A model generated the notes under the pieces. That model was not told the origin of the DNA. It saw only the letters and a program-made list of their open reading frames with translations, and searched no databases. Source: DASTSN01 sp035549175 (GTDB taxonomy: Bacteria; Bacteroidota; Bacteroidia; Chitinophagales; Chitinophagaceae). Taken from it: a stretch of DNA of 64,000 bases. The position numbers were made by a program, and so were the translations under genes. The stretch spans positions 22,638-86,637 of the forward strand of contig DASZRL010000105.1 in the NCBI GenBank assembly GCA_035549175.1, written 5' to 3'. Of this stretch, positions 1 through 7,305 are shown one piece after another (position 1 is the stretch's first letter; the number at the start of each line of letters is the position of its first letter).

Positions 1-38
1 TTTAGATGATTTAACCTAGAAAAACGAAAATTGCAATT

Positions 39-428
39 ATGAAAACAAGGCTTACCGCAAACCTTTTCTCGGTCGTGTTCCTGCTGGGGTCCCTGCTGCT
101 GCAAAGCGGCATCGACGAGGTAATCGGTGCCCTGAAATCAGGGAATGCCACCGAGTTATCCAAGTACATCGACGACAATGTCGAGATTACCCTGCCGGAC
201 AAGACCGACAACTACAGTAAGGCCCAGGCTGCGCTGATTCTGAAGGATTTCTTCGCCAACAGCGTAGTGAAAACCTTTGACGTAAAGCACAAGGGAGACC
301 AGGGCGGCGGGCAGTTCTGCATCGGAACCCTGCAGACCAAGTCGGGGAACTACCGTACGATGGTGTTCATGAAGGCCAAGGGCAATAAGCAGGTCATGAA
401 AGAAATCCGCTTCCAGAGTGTTGAATAG
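39..428 (+). CDS. DUF4783-type secreted protein
   Basis: 129-residue protein with a hydrophobic N-terminal export signal (about residues 1-22) followed by a compact alpha+beta domain (residues 24-129) of the DUF4783 type, which resembles the NTF2-like fold. The start is the ATG at 39 behind an A-rich leader. It lies directly upstream of nadC, an arrangement I recall from many Bacteroidota genomes, but no biochemical role is known to me. No catalytic residues are apparent, so a binding or scaffolding role outside the cytoplasm is a guess. A terminator hairpin lies just after its stop, so it is probably transcribed separately from nadC. Confidence 0.75.
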   Translation: MKTRLTANLFSVVFLLGSLLLQSGIDEVIGALKSGNATELSKYIDDNVEITLPDKTDNYSKAQAALILKDFFANSVVKTFDVKHKGDQGGGQFCIGTLQTKSGNYRTMVFMKAKGNKQVMKEIRFQSVE

Positions 429-449
429 CTTACATCCAGTCATCTGGAA

Positions 450-479
450 AAGCCTTCCCGGGTCCGGGGAGGCTTTTTT
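450..479 (+). terminator. Rho-independent terminator after the DUF4783 gene
   Basis: A 10-bp stem pairs 450-459 with 466-475 (one T-G wobble), with a 6-base loop and a T-run at 474-479. It lies 21 bases after the stop codon of the upstream gene. Confidence 0.8.
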
Positions 480-486
480 ACTTTTG
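479..486 (+). promoter_or_regulatory. Bacteroidota -7 element of nadC
   Basis: TACTTTTG matches the TAnnTTTG -7 consensus of the Bacteroidota primary sigma factor and begins at the last base of the terminator T-run. The nadC ATG follows four bases later, so the transcript would be nearly leaderless. Confidence 0.5.
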
Positions 487-490
487 TCCC

Positions 491-1348
491 ATGATGACTG
501 ACGAACAACTCCGCCACCTGGTGGATGAAGCCCTCCGGGAGGACCTGGGGGATGGCGATCACAGCACCCTGTGCTGCATCCCGGCCGCCACGCCGGGCAA
601 GGCCGTGCTGAAAATCAAGCAGGATGGCATCCTGGCCGGCCTGGAGGTGGCAGCCCGCATCTTCCGGTACCGCCAGCCGTCCAGCCGCCTGCGGGCTTTC
701 AAGCGGGACGGGGAGGCCATGCGGGCCGGCGAGGTGGCCTTCGAGGTGGAGGCGGATGCCGATATCATCCTGCAGTGCGAGCGCCTCGTGCTGAACTGCA
801 TGCAGCGCATGAGCGGCATCGCCACCCTCACGCGCCAGTATGTGGATCGCCTGGAAGGCTACCACACCCGGGTCCTGGACACGCGCAAGACAACTCCCAA
901 CTTCCGGCTCCTGGAAAAGGAGGCGGTGCGCCTTGGCGGCGGGGTGAACCATCGCTTCGGACTCTATGACATGATCATGCTCAAGGATAATCATATTGAC
1001 TTCTGCGGCGGTATCCGGGATGCCATCCTGCGTGCCCATGCCTATGTGTGTGAGCAACGGCCCGGCCTGCGCATCGAAGTGGAGACCCGCAGCCTTGCCG
1101 ATGTACGGGCCGTCCTCGAGGTAGGCCGCGGAAAGGTATTCCGCGTCCTGCTGGACAACTTTACCCCTGACCAGGTGGGGGAGGCCGTTCAATGTATCGG
1201 CGGCGCATTTGAATCGGAGGCCAGCGGGGGCATTAACCTGGACAATATCACGGCTTATGCCCAAACCGGCGTGGACTATGTCAGCGTGGGCGCCCTGATC
1301 CACCAGGCCCGGAGCCTGGACCTGAGCCTGAAAGCGGTTCTGTCCTGA
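491..1348 (+). CDS. nadC: Nicotinate-nucleotide pyrophosphorylase (carboxylating)
   Basis: 285-residue cytoplasmic quinolinate phosphoribosyltransferase, which converts quinolinate and PRPP to nicotinate mononucleotide in de novo NAD synthesis. Family motifs are in order: the CERLVLN segment (about residues 96-102), DTRKTTP (130-136), GGGVNHR (149-155) and KDNH (165-168), then the alpha/beta barrel with the closing G-G-I-N motif near the C-terminus. The length is normal for the family. Two ATGs in tandem (491 and 494) could each start the protein. The NAD synthetase gene nadE is also in the window (14.2 kb) but in a separate unit. Confidence 0.95.
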   Translation: MMTDEQLRHLVDEALREDLGDGDHSTLCCIPAATPGKAVLKIKQDGILAGLEVAARIFRYRQPSSRLRAFKRDGEAMRAGEVAFEVEADADIILQCERLVLNCMQRMSGIATLTRQYVDRLEGYHTRVLDTRKTTPNFRLLEKEAVRLGGGVNHRFGLYDMIMLKDNHIDFCGGIRDAILRAHAYVCEQRPGLRIEVETRSLADVRAVLEVGRGKVFRVLLDNFTPDQVGEAVQCIGGAFESEASGGINLDNITAYAQTGVDYVSVGALIHQARSLDLSLKAVLS

Positions 1349-1375
1349 AACAAGTAATTATCTCATATACTATAT

Positions 1376-1720
1376 ATGGCCAAAAAGAACCAAGCCGACA
1401 GCCGGGGTTTCGTATACAGTACGAACCCGGACTTTCCCTATCTGCCGGAGGGAGCCCATGAGACGGCCACGCTGCCTGCCGCAGCCCAGCCGCTGCGGAT
1501 CCTGCTGGACAAAAAGCAGCGGGCCGGAAAGCTGGTAACGCTGGTTACCGGCTTTACCGGGACCGCTGCGGACCTGGAAGAACTGGGACGTAAGCTGCGC
1601 AACCTGTGCGGTGCGGGCGGTTCGGCCAAGCAGGGAGAGATCCTGGTGCAGGGCGACCACCGTGATAAGGTGCTGCAATGGCTCCTGCAAAACGGCTACC
1701 AGAAATCCCGAAAGATATAA
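1376..1720 (+). CDS. SUI1/eIF1-family translation initiation factor (YciH-like)
   Basis: 114-residue protein. The N-terminal third is charged and probably flexible; the C-terminal part (about residues 48-112) has the SUI1 fold signature: a VTLVTGF strand, the TAADLEELGRKL helix, a GAGGSAKQGEI loop and a closing helix ending LLQNGY. Bacterial homologues (YciH) bind the small ribosomal subunit and affect start-site fidelity. The ATG at 1376 is 27 bases after the nadC stop in an AT-rich spacer, so it may be co-transcribed with nadC or have its own promoter. Confidence 0.85.
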   Translation: MAKKNQADSRGFVYSTNPDFPYLPEGAHETATLPAAAQPLRILLDKKQRAGKLVTLVTGFTGTAADLEELGRKLRNLCGAGGSAKQGEILVQGDHRDKVLQWLLQNGYQKSRKI

Positions 1721-2100
1721 CGGTACCCGGCATCTGAAAATCCACCTGCCGGGTCGGATGCCATCCCTTCCGGGGCGCGGCCCGGCTGCGGCCGGGCATG
1801 CCCTTTCCTGCCCGTTAGGTGTTTCCCCTTAACACCCCTCTTCCCGTCTCCAGGGGCGGGCTGCATGACCATATTCACACAGGCCTGCGCGTGGGTACCT
1901 GGTGCCCTACAGGCGCGCTATGAACCGTTTGCATGACAGGGCCCTGACCGCCGTCGCGGCGGAAATCCGCCTTGCATATCATCCCCCGTTTTGAGCAGCA
2001 TCACTCCGTGCCTTGATATGTGTCATAAAACTGTCATTTTTCCGTGGATAGCTTCGTTGCCGAATTTGACACTGATTGTTCATGATTAAACAATTTGTTT
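1721..2100. other. 380-base intergenic region with a GC hairpin and the leader of the redox operon
   Basis: No convincing coding frame. It holds a perfect 7-bp hairpin at 1780-1797 (GCCCGGC, loop TGCG, GCCGGGC) without a T-run, which may still help end transcription of the SUI1 gene. The AT-rich last 80 bases form the presumed promoter/leader of the following operon, including an inverted repeat at 2075-2094. I do not find a clean TAnnTTTG element. Confidence 0.5.
2075..2094 (+). promoter_or_regulatory. Inverted repeat upstream of the redox operon
   Basis: ATTGTT (2075-2080), 8-base spacer, AACAAT (2089-2094): perfect 6-base arms ending six bases before the ATG at 2101. The shape and position would suit a dimeric regulator such as a CRP/FNR-type protein, but it does not match the standard FNR box (TTGAT-N4-ATCAA). 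It could also fold in the mRNA and cover the start. Confidence 0.35.
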
Positions 2101-2793
2101 ATGAGAGCTAAAAACACGGCATACCTGGTTGTACTGTCCATTCTGATTTCCGGCTATGCCTATATTGCCGCCTGCACGCACAAGGATGAAGTGGTTGCCT
2201 CCAACGGAGCCAATATTCAGCGGGGTACCCTCACCCTGACCCTGGATCCCATCAACAACCCCAACCTGGTTTTTGAGAAATCACACTCCAATGTGGGTTG
2301 GGAAACACCCTATGCAGGGTCTCTTTCCCTGCTGACAGGCCGTTTCAATTCCTTTGGCTTCAACTCCTTCAAGTTTGACGAATCCCATCCCGAAAACACG
2401 GCGTTTGAAGCCTGGGTGCAACTCAATACCGTCAACACGAGCGAGCCGGGACGGGACACCGGATGCCTGCTGAAGACCTACCATACCGGCAAGATCGGCA
2501 CCATTGACCAGAATGTGGATTCCAACCTGGCCGTCCTGAAGACCACCAGCGTCCAGTTCAGCCCGACCGACAAAGGGTATATCGTCACCGGTACGCTCAA
2601 ATTCAACGGGGTGACCAACGCCATTACCGGCAAGCTGACCTATGACGGTTCGGCCCCCTCCGGCACCAAGACCAAGTACGGCTTCAGCTTCAACTTTCAG
2701 ATTCTCGCCAATACCGATTACCTGCTGAACAGTACCAACATCGCCGATAATGTTCAGATCAAGTGCAATGCGATTTTCACCTATACGCCATGA
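2101..2793 (+). CDS. YceI-family lipoprotein
   Basis: 230 residues from the ATG at 2101; a TTG six bases upstream is in frame but less likely. A lipoprotein signal ends at the lipobox IAAC (Cys25). The rest is a YceI-like beta-barrel: the Leu/Ile-rich strands, the phrases near FEKSHSNVGWETPYAG and LTGRFNSFGFNSFKFD, and a repeating TGTLKFNGVTNAITGKL strand pair match the polyisoprenoid-binding lipocalin-like fold. YceI proteins bind isoprenoid chains, possibly quinones. As first gene of an operon of c-type cytochromes and an NrfC/NrfD pair, a quinone-handling or small-molecule-binding role in electron transfer is plausible, but that is inference. Confidence 0.75.
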   Translation: MRAKNTAYLVVLSILISGYAYIAACTHKDEVVASNGANIQRGTLTLTLDPINNPNLVFEKSHSNVGWETPYAGSLSLLTGRFNSFGFNSFKFDESHPENTAFEAWVQLNTVNTSEPGRDTGCLLKTYHTGKIGTIDQNVDSNLAVLKTTSVQFSPTDKGYIVTGTLKFNGVTNAITGKLTYDGSAPSGTKTKYGFSFNFQILANTDYLLNSTNIADNVQIKCNAIFTYTP

Positions 2794-2856
2794 CCTGCGG
2801 GGAAATCCGGCAGTTTTTGAGAGGCACTCTGCATTCCTGAATTAAAAAATTGAGTT

Positions 2857-3237
2857 ATGAAATCGATTCTAGTTTCCCTGGCGGCCTTCCTGGTACTCTC
2901 CGGCCTGACCAGTTGTTATAAGGATATCATCAGCCCGGGGCAGGATCCCAACGGCCCCCCCCAGCAGGTCAGTTTCAGCGGCGACCTGGTACCCATCTTT
3001 TCCGCGAACTGCGCGCTCAGCGGCTGCCATGACGGGACCTCGCATAATCCGTCCCTGGTAGCCAAGGACGCCTACAATGCCCTGACCGGCGGCGGGTATG
3101 TCAACGTGACCGTGCCCACCACCAGCATTATTTACAGCGAGGTCAAGTCGGGGTCCATGCCGCCCACCGGCGCCCTGAAAGCCAGTGACACCCAGAAGAT
3201 CCTGGACTGGATCCGCAATGGGGCACCCAATAATTAA
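2857..3237 (+). CDS. Small lipoprotein cytochrome c with a C-x4-C-H haem site
   Basis: 126 residues. The lipobox LTSC (Cys20) predicts a lipid-anchored periplasmic or outer-membrane protein. One haem-binding motif is present, but with four residues between the cysteines (Cys52-ALSG-Cys57-His58) instead of two; Met136-type axial ligation is probably supplied by the Met in GSMPPTG near residue 105. The C-terminal helix ILDWIRNGAPNN is typical of the short cytochrome c domains found in Bacteroidota and planctomycete surface proteins. It lies 63 bases after the YceI gene and 19 before the DUF5777 gene and probably passes electrons between partners in this cluster. The exact partner is unknown. 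Confidence 0.75.
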   Translation: MKSILVSLAAFLVLSGLTSCYKDIISPGQDPNGPPQQVSFSGDLVPIFSANCALSGCHDGTSHNPSLVAKDAYNALTGGGYVNVTVPTTSIIYSEVKSGSMPPTGALKASDTQKILDWIRNGAPNN

Positions 3238-3256
3238 CGAGCTAAAACATCAACAG

Positions 3257-4249
3257 ATGAAAACGAGAAAATTTTGGATCACCGCGTTGGCCAGACCGGC
3301 AGCCTGCCTGGGGTTTTTGCTGCTGGCAGGTGGCGGAATCCGGGTACTGGCCCAGGATGCAGACAGCACAGCCAGTGAGCCCGCAGAAACCACCCCGGCC
3401 CGGAAAGCCAAACCGGTTAAAAATACATTTGAAAGCATCTGGCTCATCGACAACCAGACGGTGATGGTGCCCAGGAAGAAATCCTTCGAAATGGATATCA
3501 TGCACCGGTTCGGTACCCTGAAGACGGGCTACCAGGACTTCTTCGGGTTTTTCGCCCCCTCCAACATCCGGCTTGGATTCAGCTATGTTCCGATAGACCG
3601 TCTGCTGGTCGGTACCGCCATTACCAAGGCCAACATGACCTGGGAAGGCTATGCCAAATATGCCCTGCTGCGCCAGACCCCGGGCAGGTATCCGGTCAGC
3701 ATTACCTACCTGGTGGATATGGCGGTGGATACCCGGACCAAGGACAACTTCATTCACAGCACCGACCGGCTGATGTACTTCCACCAGCTGATGATCGCCC
3801 GGAAGATTACGCCGAAGCTGTCGATCCAGGTGGCCCCGAGCCTGTCCCACCAGAACGTCGTAAACGGGTACTACAAGACCTCCGGAACCGTCGGCGACAG
3901 CAGCTACAAGGCCACCGTGGAAGGCGAGATGAAGCATGAGCATTTTGCCCTGGCGATTTCAGCGCGCTATAAGCTCAAACCGACCATGTCGGTGCTGTTC
4001 GGCTACGACCAGCCCCTGACCAGGCACGCGGCCGGGAACCCCAACCCCAACCTGTCGATCGGGGTGGAATTCACGACCAGTTCGCACACCTTCCAGTTAT
4101 TCTTTACCAATTACTATTATATCACCCCGCAGCGTAATAACCTGTTCAACAAGAACAACCCGGTGACCCTGACCTCTTTTAACGATATGACACTGCATAA
4201 AGAGAATTTCCTCATCGGATTCAATATTACGCGGCTGTGGAATTATTAA
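3257..4249 (+). CDS. DUF5777-type outer-membrane beta-barrel protein
   Basis: 330 residues from the ATG at 3257 (an upstream in-frame start at 3185 would overlap the previous gene). There is an N-terminal signal peptide ending at VLAQ, then a region of alternating aromatic/aliphatic beta strands with a terminal strand ending GFNITRLWNY, as expected of an outer-membrane barrel. The segments around QTVMVPRKKSFEMDIMHRFG and FGFFAPSNIRLG match what I know of DUF5777. Its genomic company, YceI plus cytochromes plus NrfD, suggests it forms an outer-membrane component for the redox unit, but no substrate can be named from sequence. Confidence 0.75.
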   Translation: MKTRKFWITALARPAACLGFLLLAGGGIRVLAQDADSTASEPAETTPARKAKPVKNTFESIWLIDNQTVMVPRKKSFEMDIMHRFGTLKTGYQDFFGFFAPSNIRLGFSYVPIDRLLVGTAITKANMTWEGYAKYALLRQTPGRYPVSITYLVDMAVDTRTKDNFIHSTDRLMYFHQLMIARKITPKLSIQVAPSLSHQNVVNGYYKTSGTVGDSSYKATVEGEMKHEHFALAISARYKLKPTMSVLFGYDQPLTRHAAGNPNPNLSIGVEFTTSSHTFQLFFTNYYYITPQRNNLFNKNNPVTLTSFNDMTLHKENFLIGFNITRLWNY

Positions 4250-4272
4250 ATCTTTAAACCAAACAGTTGATC

Positions 4273-4674
4273 ATGAAAACTCCCCTTATCATGGCCGGCA
4301 TGCTGGCGCTCCTGGTAGGCGCTGCCGGATTCCGGCCCTTCCAGCAAGAACCCTGGCCTGTACCGGACAAGTACGTCAAGATGGCCAATCCCGTAAAGTC
4401 TGATGCCACCTCGATTGCCGCCGGCAAGGAGCTCTGGGCCAAGCATTGCCAATCCTGCCATGGCAAGACCGGCAAGGGAGACGGCCCGAAGGCGGCCCAG
4501 CTGAAGACCCAGCCTGCCGATTTTAACAAGCCCGATTTCACAAACCAGACCGACGGAGCCATTTTCTACAAGACTTCCGAAGGCAGAAAGGATATGCCGA
4601 GTTTCAAAAAGAAAATCGATGATCCCGATGACATCTGGTCCATTGTGAACTATATCCGGAGCATGCATAAGTAA
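4273..4674 (+). CDS. Class I cytochrome c, periplasmic
   Basis: 133 residues from the ATG at 4273; the TTG at 4267 is in frame but not needed. The signal sequence is followed by one mono-haem domain with CQSCH (Cys59, Cys62, His63), a GKGDGP segment after it, and a likely axial Met in KDMPSFKKK. The C-terminal helix IWSIVNYIRSM is typical of small class I cytochromes. It is the second cytochrome of the cluster and, unlike the first, has a standard CxxCH site. Likely role: soluble periplasmic carrier between the Fe-S/NrfD module and a terminal partner. Confidence 0.85.
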   Translation: MKTPLIMAGMLALLVGAAGFRPFQQEPWPVPDKYVKMANPVKSDATSIAAGKELWAKHCQSCHGKTGKGDGPKAAQLKTQPADFNKPDFTNQTDGAIFYKTSEGRKDMPSFKKKIDDPDDIWSIVNYIRSMHK

Positions 4675-4713
4675 CGGGATGGCTGCCGCCACCCCGGACC
4701 GTTCGACCGGCGC

Positions 4714-4739
4714 TTCCCGGCCTGCAGGCAGGCCGGGAA
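4714..4739 (+). repeat. Perfect intergenic hairpin inside the redox operon
   Basis: An 11-bp perfect stem (4714-4724 with 4729-4739) around a 4-base loop. There is no T-run, so it is more likely an mRNA-processing, stability or partial-attenuation element than a full terminator. It lies in the widest gap of the operon (4675-4781). Confidence 0.6.
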
Positions 4740-4781
4740 GGACGCCGAAACGGATCTTCCTTGCCCCAAAAATCAACCAGC

Positions 4782-5036
4782 ATGAAAGACAATCAACCTA
4801 CGCCGGTGAGCCGCAAACGGTTCATGCTCGGCGGCCTGGGCCTGCTGGCCGGCCTTTCGCTCCTCCGGTTCCTGGGTATTTCCCGGACCCGGGAACGCCC
4901 CCGGACCGTCCGCATGCTCTCCCAGGATGGACAGCTCGTCGAGGTGGACGTCTCCCGGCTTCCCGCCGGCAAGCGCAAGGCTACCAACCGCGACCTGCAG
5001 CACTGGATCCGCCGCAAACCTCATACCCCCTCCTAA
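4782..5036 (+). CDS. Small Tat-like membrane-anchored protein, mini-paralogue of the next gene's N-terminus
   Basis: 84 residues from the ATG at 4782. Residues 10-31 form a twin-arginine-like signal (SRKRFML then a Gly/Leu-rich stretch) that may stay as an anchor. Residues 44-56 (RMLSQDGQLVEVD) closely resemble residues 53-65 of the Fe-S protein encoded next (KLLSVDGEIIEVD), and both have a Thr-Asn pair about a dozen residues later. It has no cysteines, so it carries no Fe-S cluster. It lies 11 bases before the Fe-S gene. I know no assigned function; a small accessory or assembly subunit is a guess. Confidence 0.65.
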   Translation: MKDNQPTPVSRKRFMLGGLGLLAGLSLLRFLGISRTRERPRTVRMLSQDGQLVEVDVSRLPAGKRKATNRDLQHWIRRKPHTPS

Positions 5037-5047
5037 TACCCCCTGTC

Positions 5048-5992
5048 ATGAAAGAAAATATTACGGACCCTGTTGGTCCCGGTTCCGCCTCACGCCGCGA
5101 GTTTATTGCCGCGGGACTGGCGGCTGCCGTGGCAGCCGGCTGTCATCACGATAGCCCGTTCACGCCCCAGGATGCCAGCGTGCAGGCTTCCGGGGAAAAA
5201 GTAAAGCTGCTGAGCGTGGACGGCGAAATCATCGAGGTAGACAAGGCCTTCCTTAAACCGGTACCGGATACCCCGCATCTCACGAATGCCGAAGAACGGG
5301 TGGGCATGGCCGGCAAGAGTTTTGTCATGGTGATCGACCTGTCGCGCTGCAAGAACCTGAAAAAATGCCAGGCGGCCTGCAACCACATGCACCACGTACA
5401 TCCGGGACAGAACTGGATCAAGGTGTATCCCATGGAGGACGGCGACCATACGGCCCCGTACTGGCAGCCGACCACCTGCATGCATTGCGATGAGCCTCCC
5501 TGCGTCAAGGTATGCCCGGTAGACGCCACCTTCAAGCGCCAGGATGGCCTGGTCCTGATCGATTCCAACCGCTGTATCGGGTGCCGTTTCTGCATGGCGG
5601 CCTGCCCGTATTCCACGCGGGTATTCAACTGGGAAGACCCGGGTCTGCCGCAGGACGTGGCCAGCCAGCCCTATTCCTGCGAGACCAGTGTTCCCCAGAA
5701 GAAGGGAACGGTCGGCAAATGCGATTTCTGTCCCGATATGACCCGGCAGGGCATGCTCCCGCATTGCGTGAGCGCCTGTCCCAACGGGGTCTTTTTCTTC
5801 GGCGACCTGAATGAAGACTCCGTCACCAACGGATCGGAGACCTTCCGGTTCAGCGAGCTGATCCGCGACAAGGCCGGTTATCGCCTGATGGAGGACCTGG
5901 GAACCCGGCCGCGGGTCTACTACCTGCCGCCGGTCAACCGGAACTTTCCCTTCCAGGAAGGACTTGAAAATGATTCCACCCACACCAGTTAA
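5048..5992 (+). CDS. Tat-exported four-cluster ferredoxin subunit (NrfC/PsrB/DmsB-like)
   Basis: 314 residues from the ATG at 5048. A strong Tat signal SRREFI (15-20) precedes a hydrophobic stretch ending AAGC (Cys32), so it may also be lipid-modified. Four cysteine groups follow: Cys101/107/111, Cys144/147/152/156, Cys176/179/182/186 and Cys225/228/240/244, the pattern of electron-transfer subunits with four [4Fe-4S] clusters. The first group has wider spacing (C-x5-C-x3-C) than the usual CxxCxxxC. It should sit on the periplasmic face and exchange electrons with the NrfD protein encoded 11 bases downstream. No molybdopterin or multihaem catalytic subunit is encoded nearby. Confidence 0.88.
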   Translation: MKENITDPVGPGSASRREFIAAGLAAAVAAGCHHDSPFTPQDASVQASGEKVKLLSVDGEIIEVDKAFLKPVPDTPHLTNAEERVGMAGKSFVMVIDLSRCKNLKKCQAACNHMHHVHPGQNWIKVYPMEDGDHTAPYWQPTTCMHCDEPPCVKVCPVDATFKRQDGLVLIDSNRCIGCRFCMAACPYSTRVFNWEDPGLPQDVASQPYSCETSVPQKKGTVGKCDFCPDMTRQGMLPHCVSACPNGVFFFGDLNEDSVTNGSETFRFSELIRDKAGYRLMEDLGTRPRVYYLPPVNRNFPFQEGLENDSTHTS

Positions 5993-6003
5993 ACGCTATT
6001 ACC

Positions 6004-7305
6004 GTGGACACCACATACACCCCCGAAAAAATCACGGCCGACCTGCTTCCCCAGCGGTTCGGCAGGAAAGGACAGCTCTGGGTCGCCGGACTGGTCCTGA
6101 TCTGCCTGGTGGGAGCCTATGCCTATTACCGGCAGTTGTCGCGCGGCCTGGTGGTAACCCATATGCGGGACTATGTCTCCTGGGGTATTTATATTTCCAA
6201 TTTCGTATTCTTCGTGGCGATCAGCCTGGTGGGCTCGCTGATAACCGCGGTCTTCCGGCTGGCGAACGTGAAATGGAGCACCCCGCTCACCCGGATCGCG
6301 GAAATCATCGCCGTGTCCGCCATCGTCTTCGCATCCATCATCATTATCGTGGACATGGGACGGCCCGAGCGGTTTGTCAACCTGTTCCTGTACGGGCGGC
6401 TGCAGTCCCCGATCATCTGGGACGTGATCGTGATCGGCACGTATTTTTTCATCAGCCTGCTGCTGCTGTATTTTCCCCTGCTTCCCGACCTGCAGATCCT
6501 GCAACGGCATGCCGGCCGCTTTCCCGGCTGGATGAACCGGCTGTACCGCGGCCTGGGTTCCTTCTGGAAAGGGACGGCGGGCCAGCTGCGGATCAGTGAC
6601 CGGGCCATCACCATCCTGTCGATCACCATCATTCCGGTGGCCTTCTGCATCCACACGGTTACCTCCTGGCTCTTCGCCACCACCTACCGGCCGGGATGGG
6701 ACAGCACCAATTTCGGGGCCTACTTTATTTCAGGGGCCTTCCTGGTGGGTGCGGGGGCGGTCCTGGTGGCCATGTATGTGTTCCGCCGGGCCTACCGGCT
6801 GGATCATTACATCACCGAATTGCATTTTGACAAGATGGGTCGCATCGTCGTGCTGCTGGCCCTGCTTTACCTGTATTTCAACGTCAACGAATACCTGGTG
6901 CCGGCCTTCAAGATGAAAAAACCGGAGGAAGCCCACCTGACCAACCTGTTTGCCGGCGAATTCGCCCCCCTGTTCTGGTTTGCGATCCTTTCGGGCATGC
7001 TGATTCCCATCCTGATCCTGGTATTCCGCAGGGGCCGCCAGCCGCTGCCGGCCTTCCTGGCCGGTGTACTGGTCGTCATCGGGGCCTGGTTCAAGCGTTA
7101 CCTGATCGTGACGCCGACCCTGCTGCATCCCTTCCTGCCTATGCACGACGTGCCGAAAAGCTACCTGCATTATTTCCCCAGCTGGGAGGAGTGGGCCATT
7201 GCCATGGGGTCCCTGGCGGGGGCCCTGCTGGTCATCACCTTCTTTGCCCGGGTGTTTCCCATTATTCCCATACACGAAACGATTACAGAAGATGAAAACG
7301 CGTAA
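6004..7305 (+). CDS. NrfD/PsrC-family integral membrane quinone-interacting subunit
   Basis: 433 residues starting with GTG at 6004, 11 bases after the Fe-S gene. There are about ten hydrophobic segments, beginning near residue 23 (WVAGLVLICLVGAYAYY). Typical NrfD features are the MRDYVSWGIYISNFVFF helix, the MGRPERFVNLFLYGR loop and the late YLIVTPTLLHPFLP segment. NrfD-type subunits carry electrons between menaquinone and a periplasmic Fe-S subunit. Together with the preceding gene it forms an NrfCD-like pair, but in which direction electrons flow cannot be told from sequence. Confidence 0.9.
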   Translation: MDTTYTPEKITADLLPQRFGRKGQLWVAGLVLICLVGAYAYYRQLSRGLVVTHMRDYVSWGIYISNFVFFVAISLVGSLITAVFRLANVKWSTPLTRIAEIIAVSAIVFASIIIIVDMGRPERFVNLFLYGRLQSPIIWDVIVIGTYFFISLLLLYFPLLPDLQILQRHAGRFPGWMNRLYRGLGSFWKGTAGQLRISDRAITILSITIIPVAFCIHTVTSWLFATTYRPGWDSTNFGAYFISGAFLVGAGAVLVAMYVFRRAYRLDHYITELHFDKMGRIVVLLALLYLYFNVNEYLVPAFKMKKPEEAHLTNLFAGEFAPLFWFAILSGMLIPILILVFRRGRQPLPAFLAGVLVVIGAWFKRYLIVTPTLLHPFLPMHDVPKSYLHYFPSWEEWAIAMGSLAGALLVITFFARVFPIIPIHETITEDENA

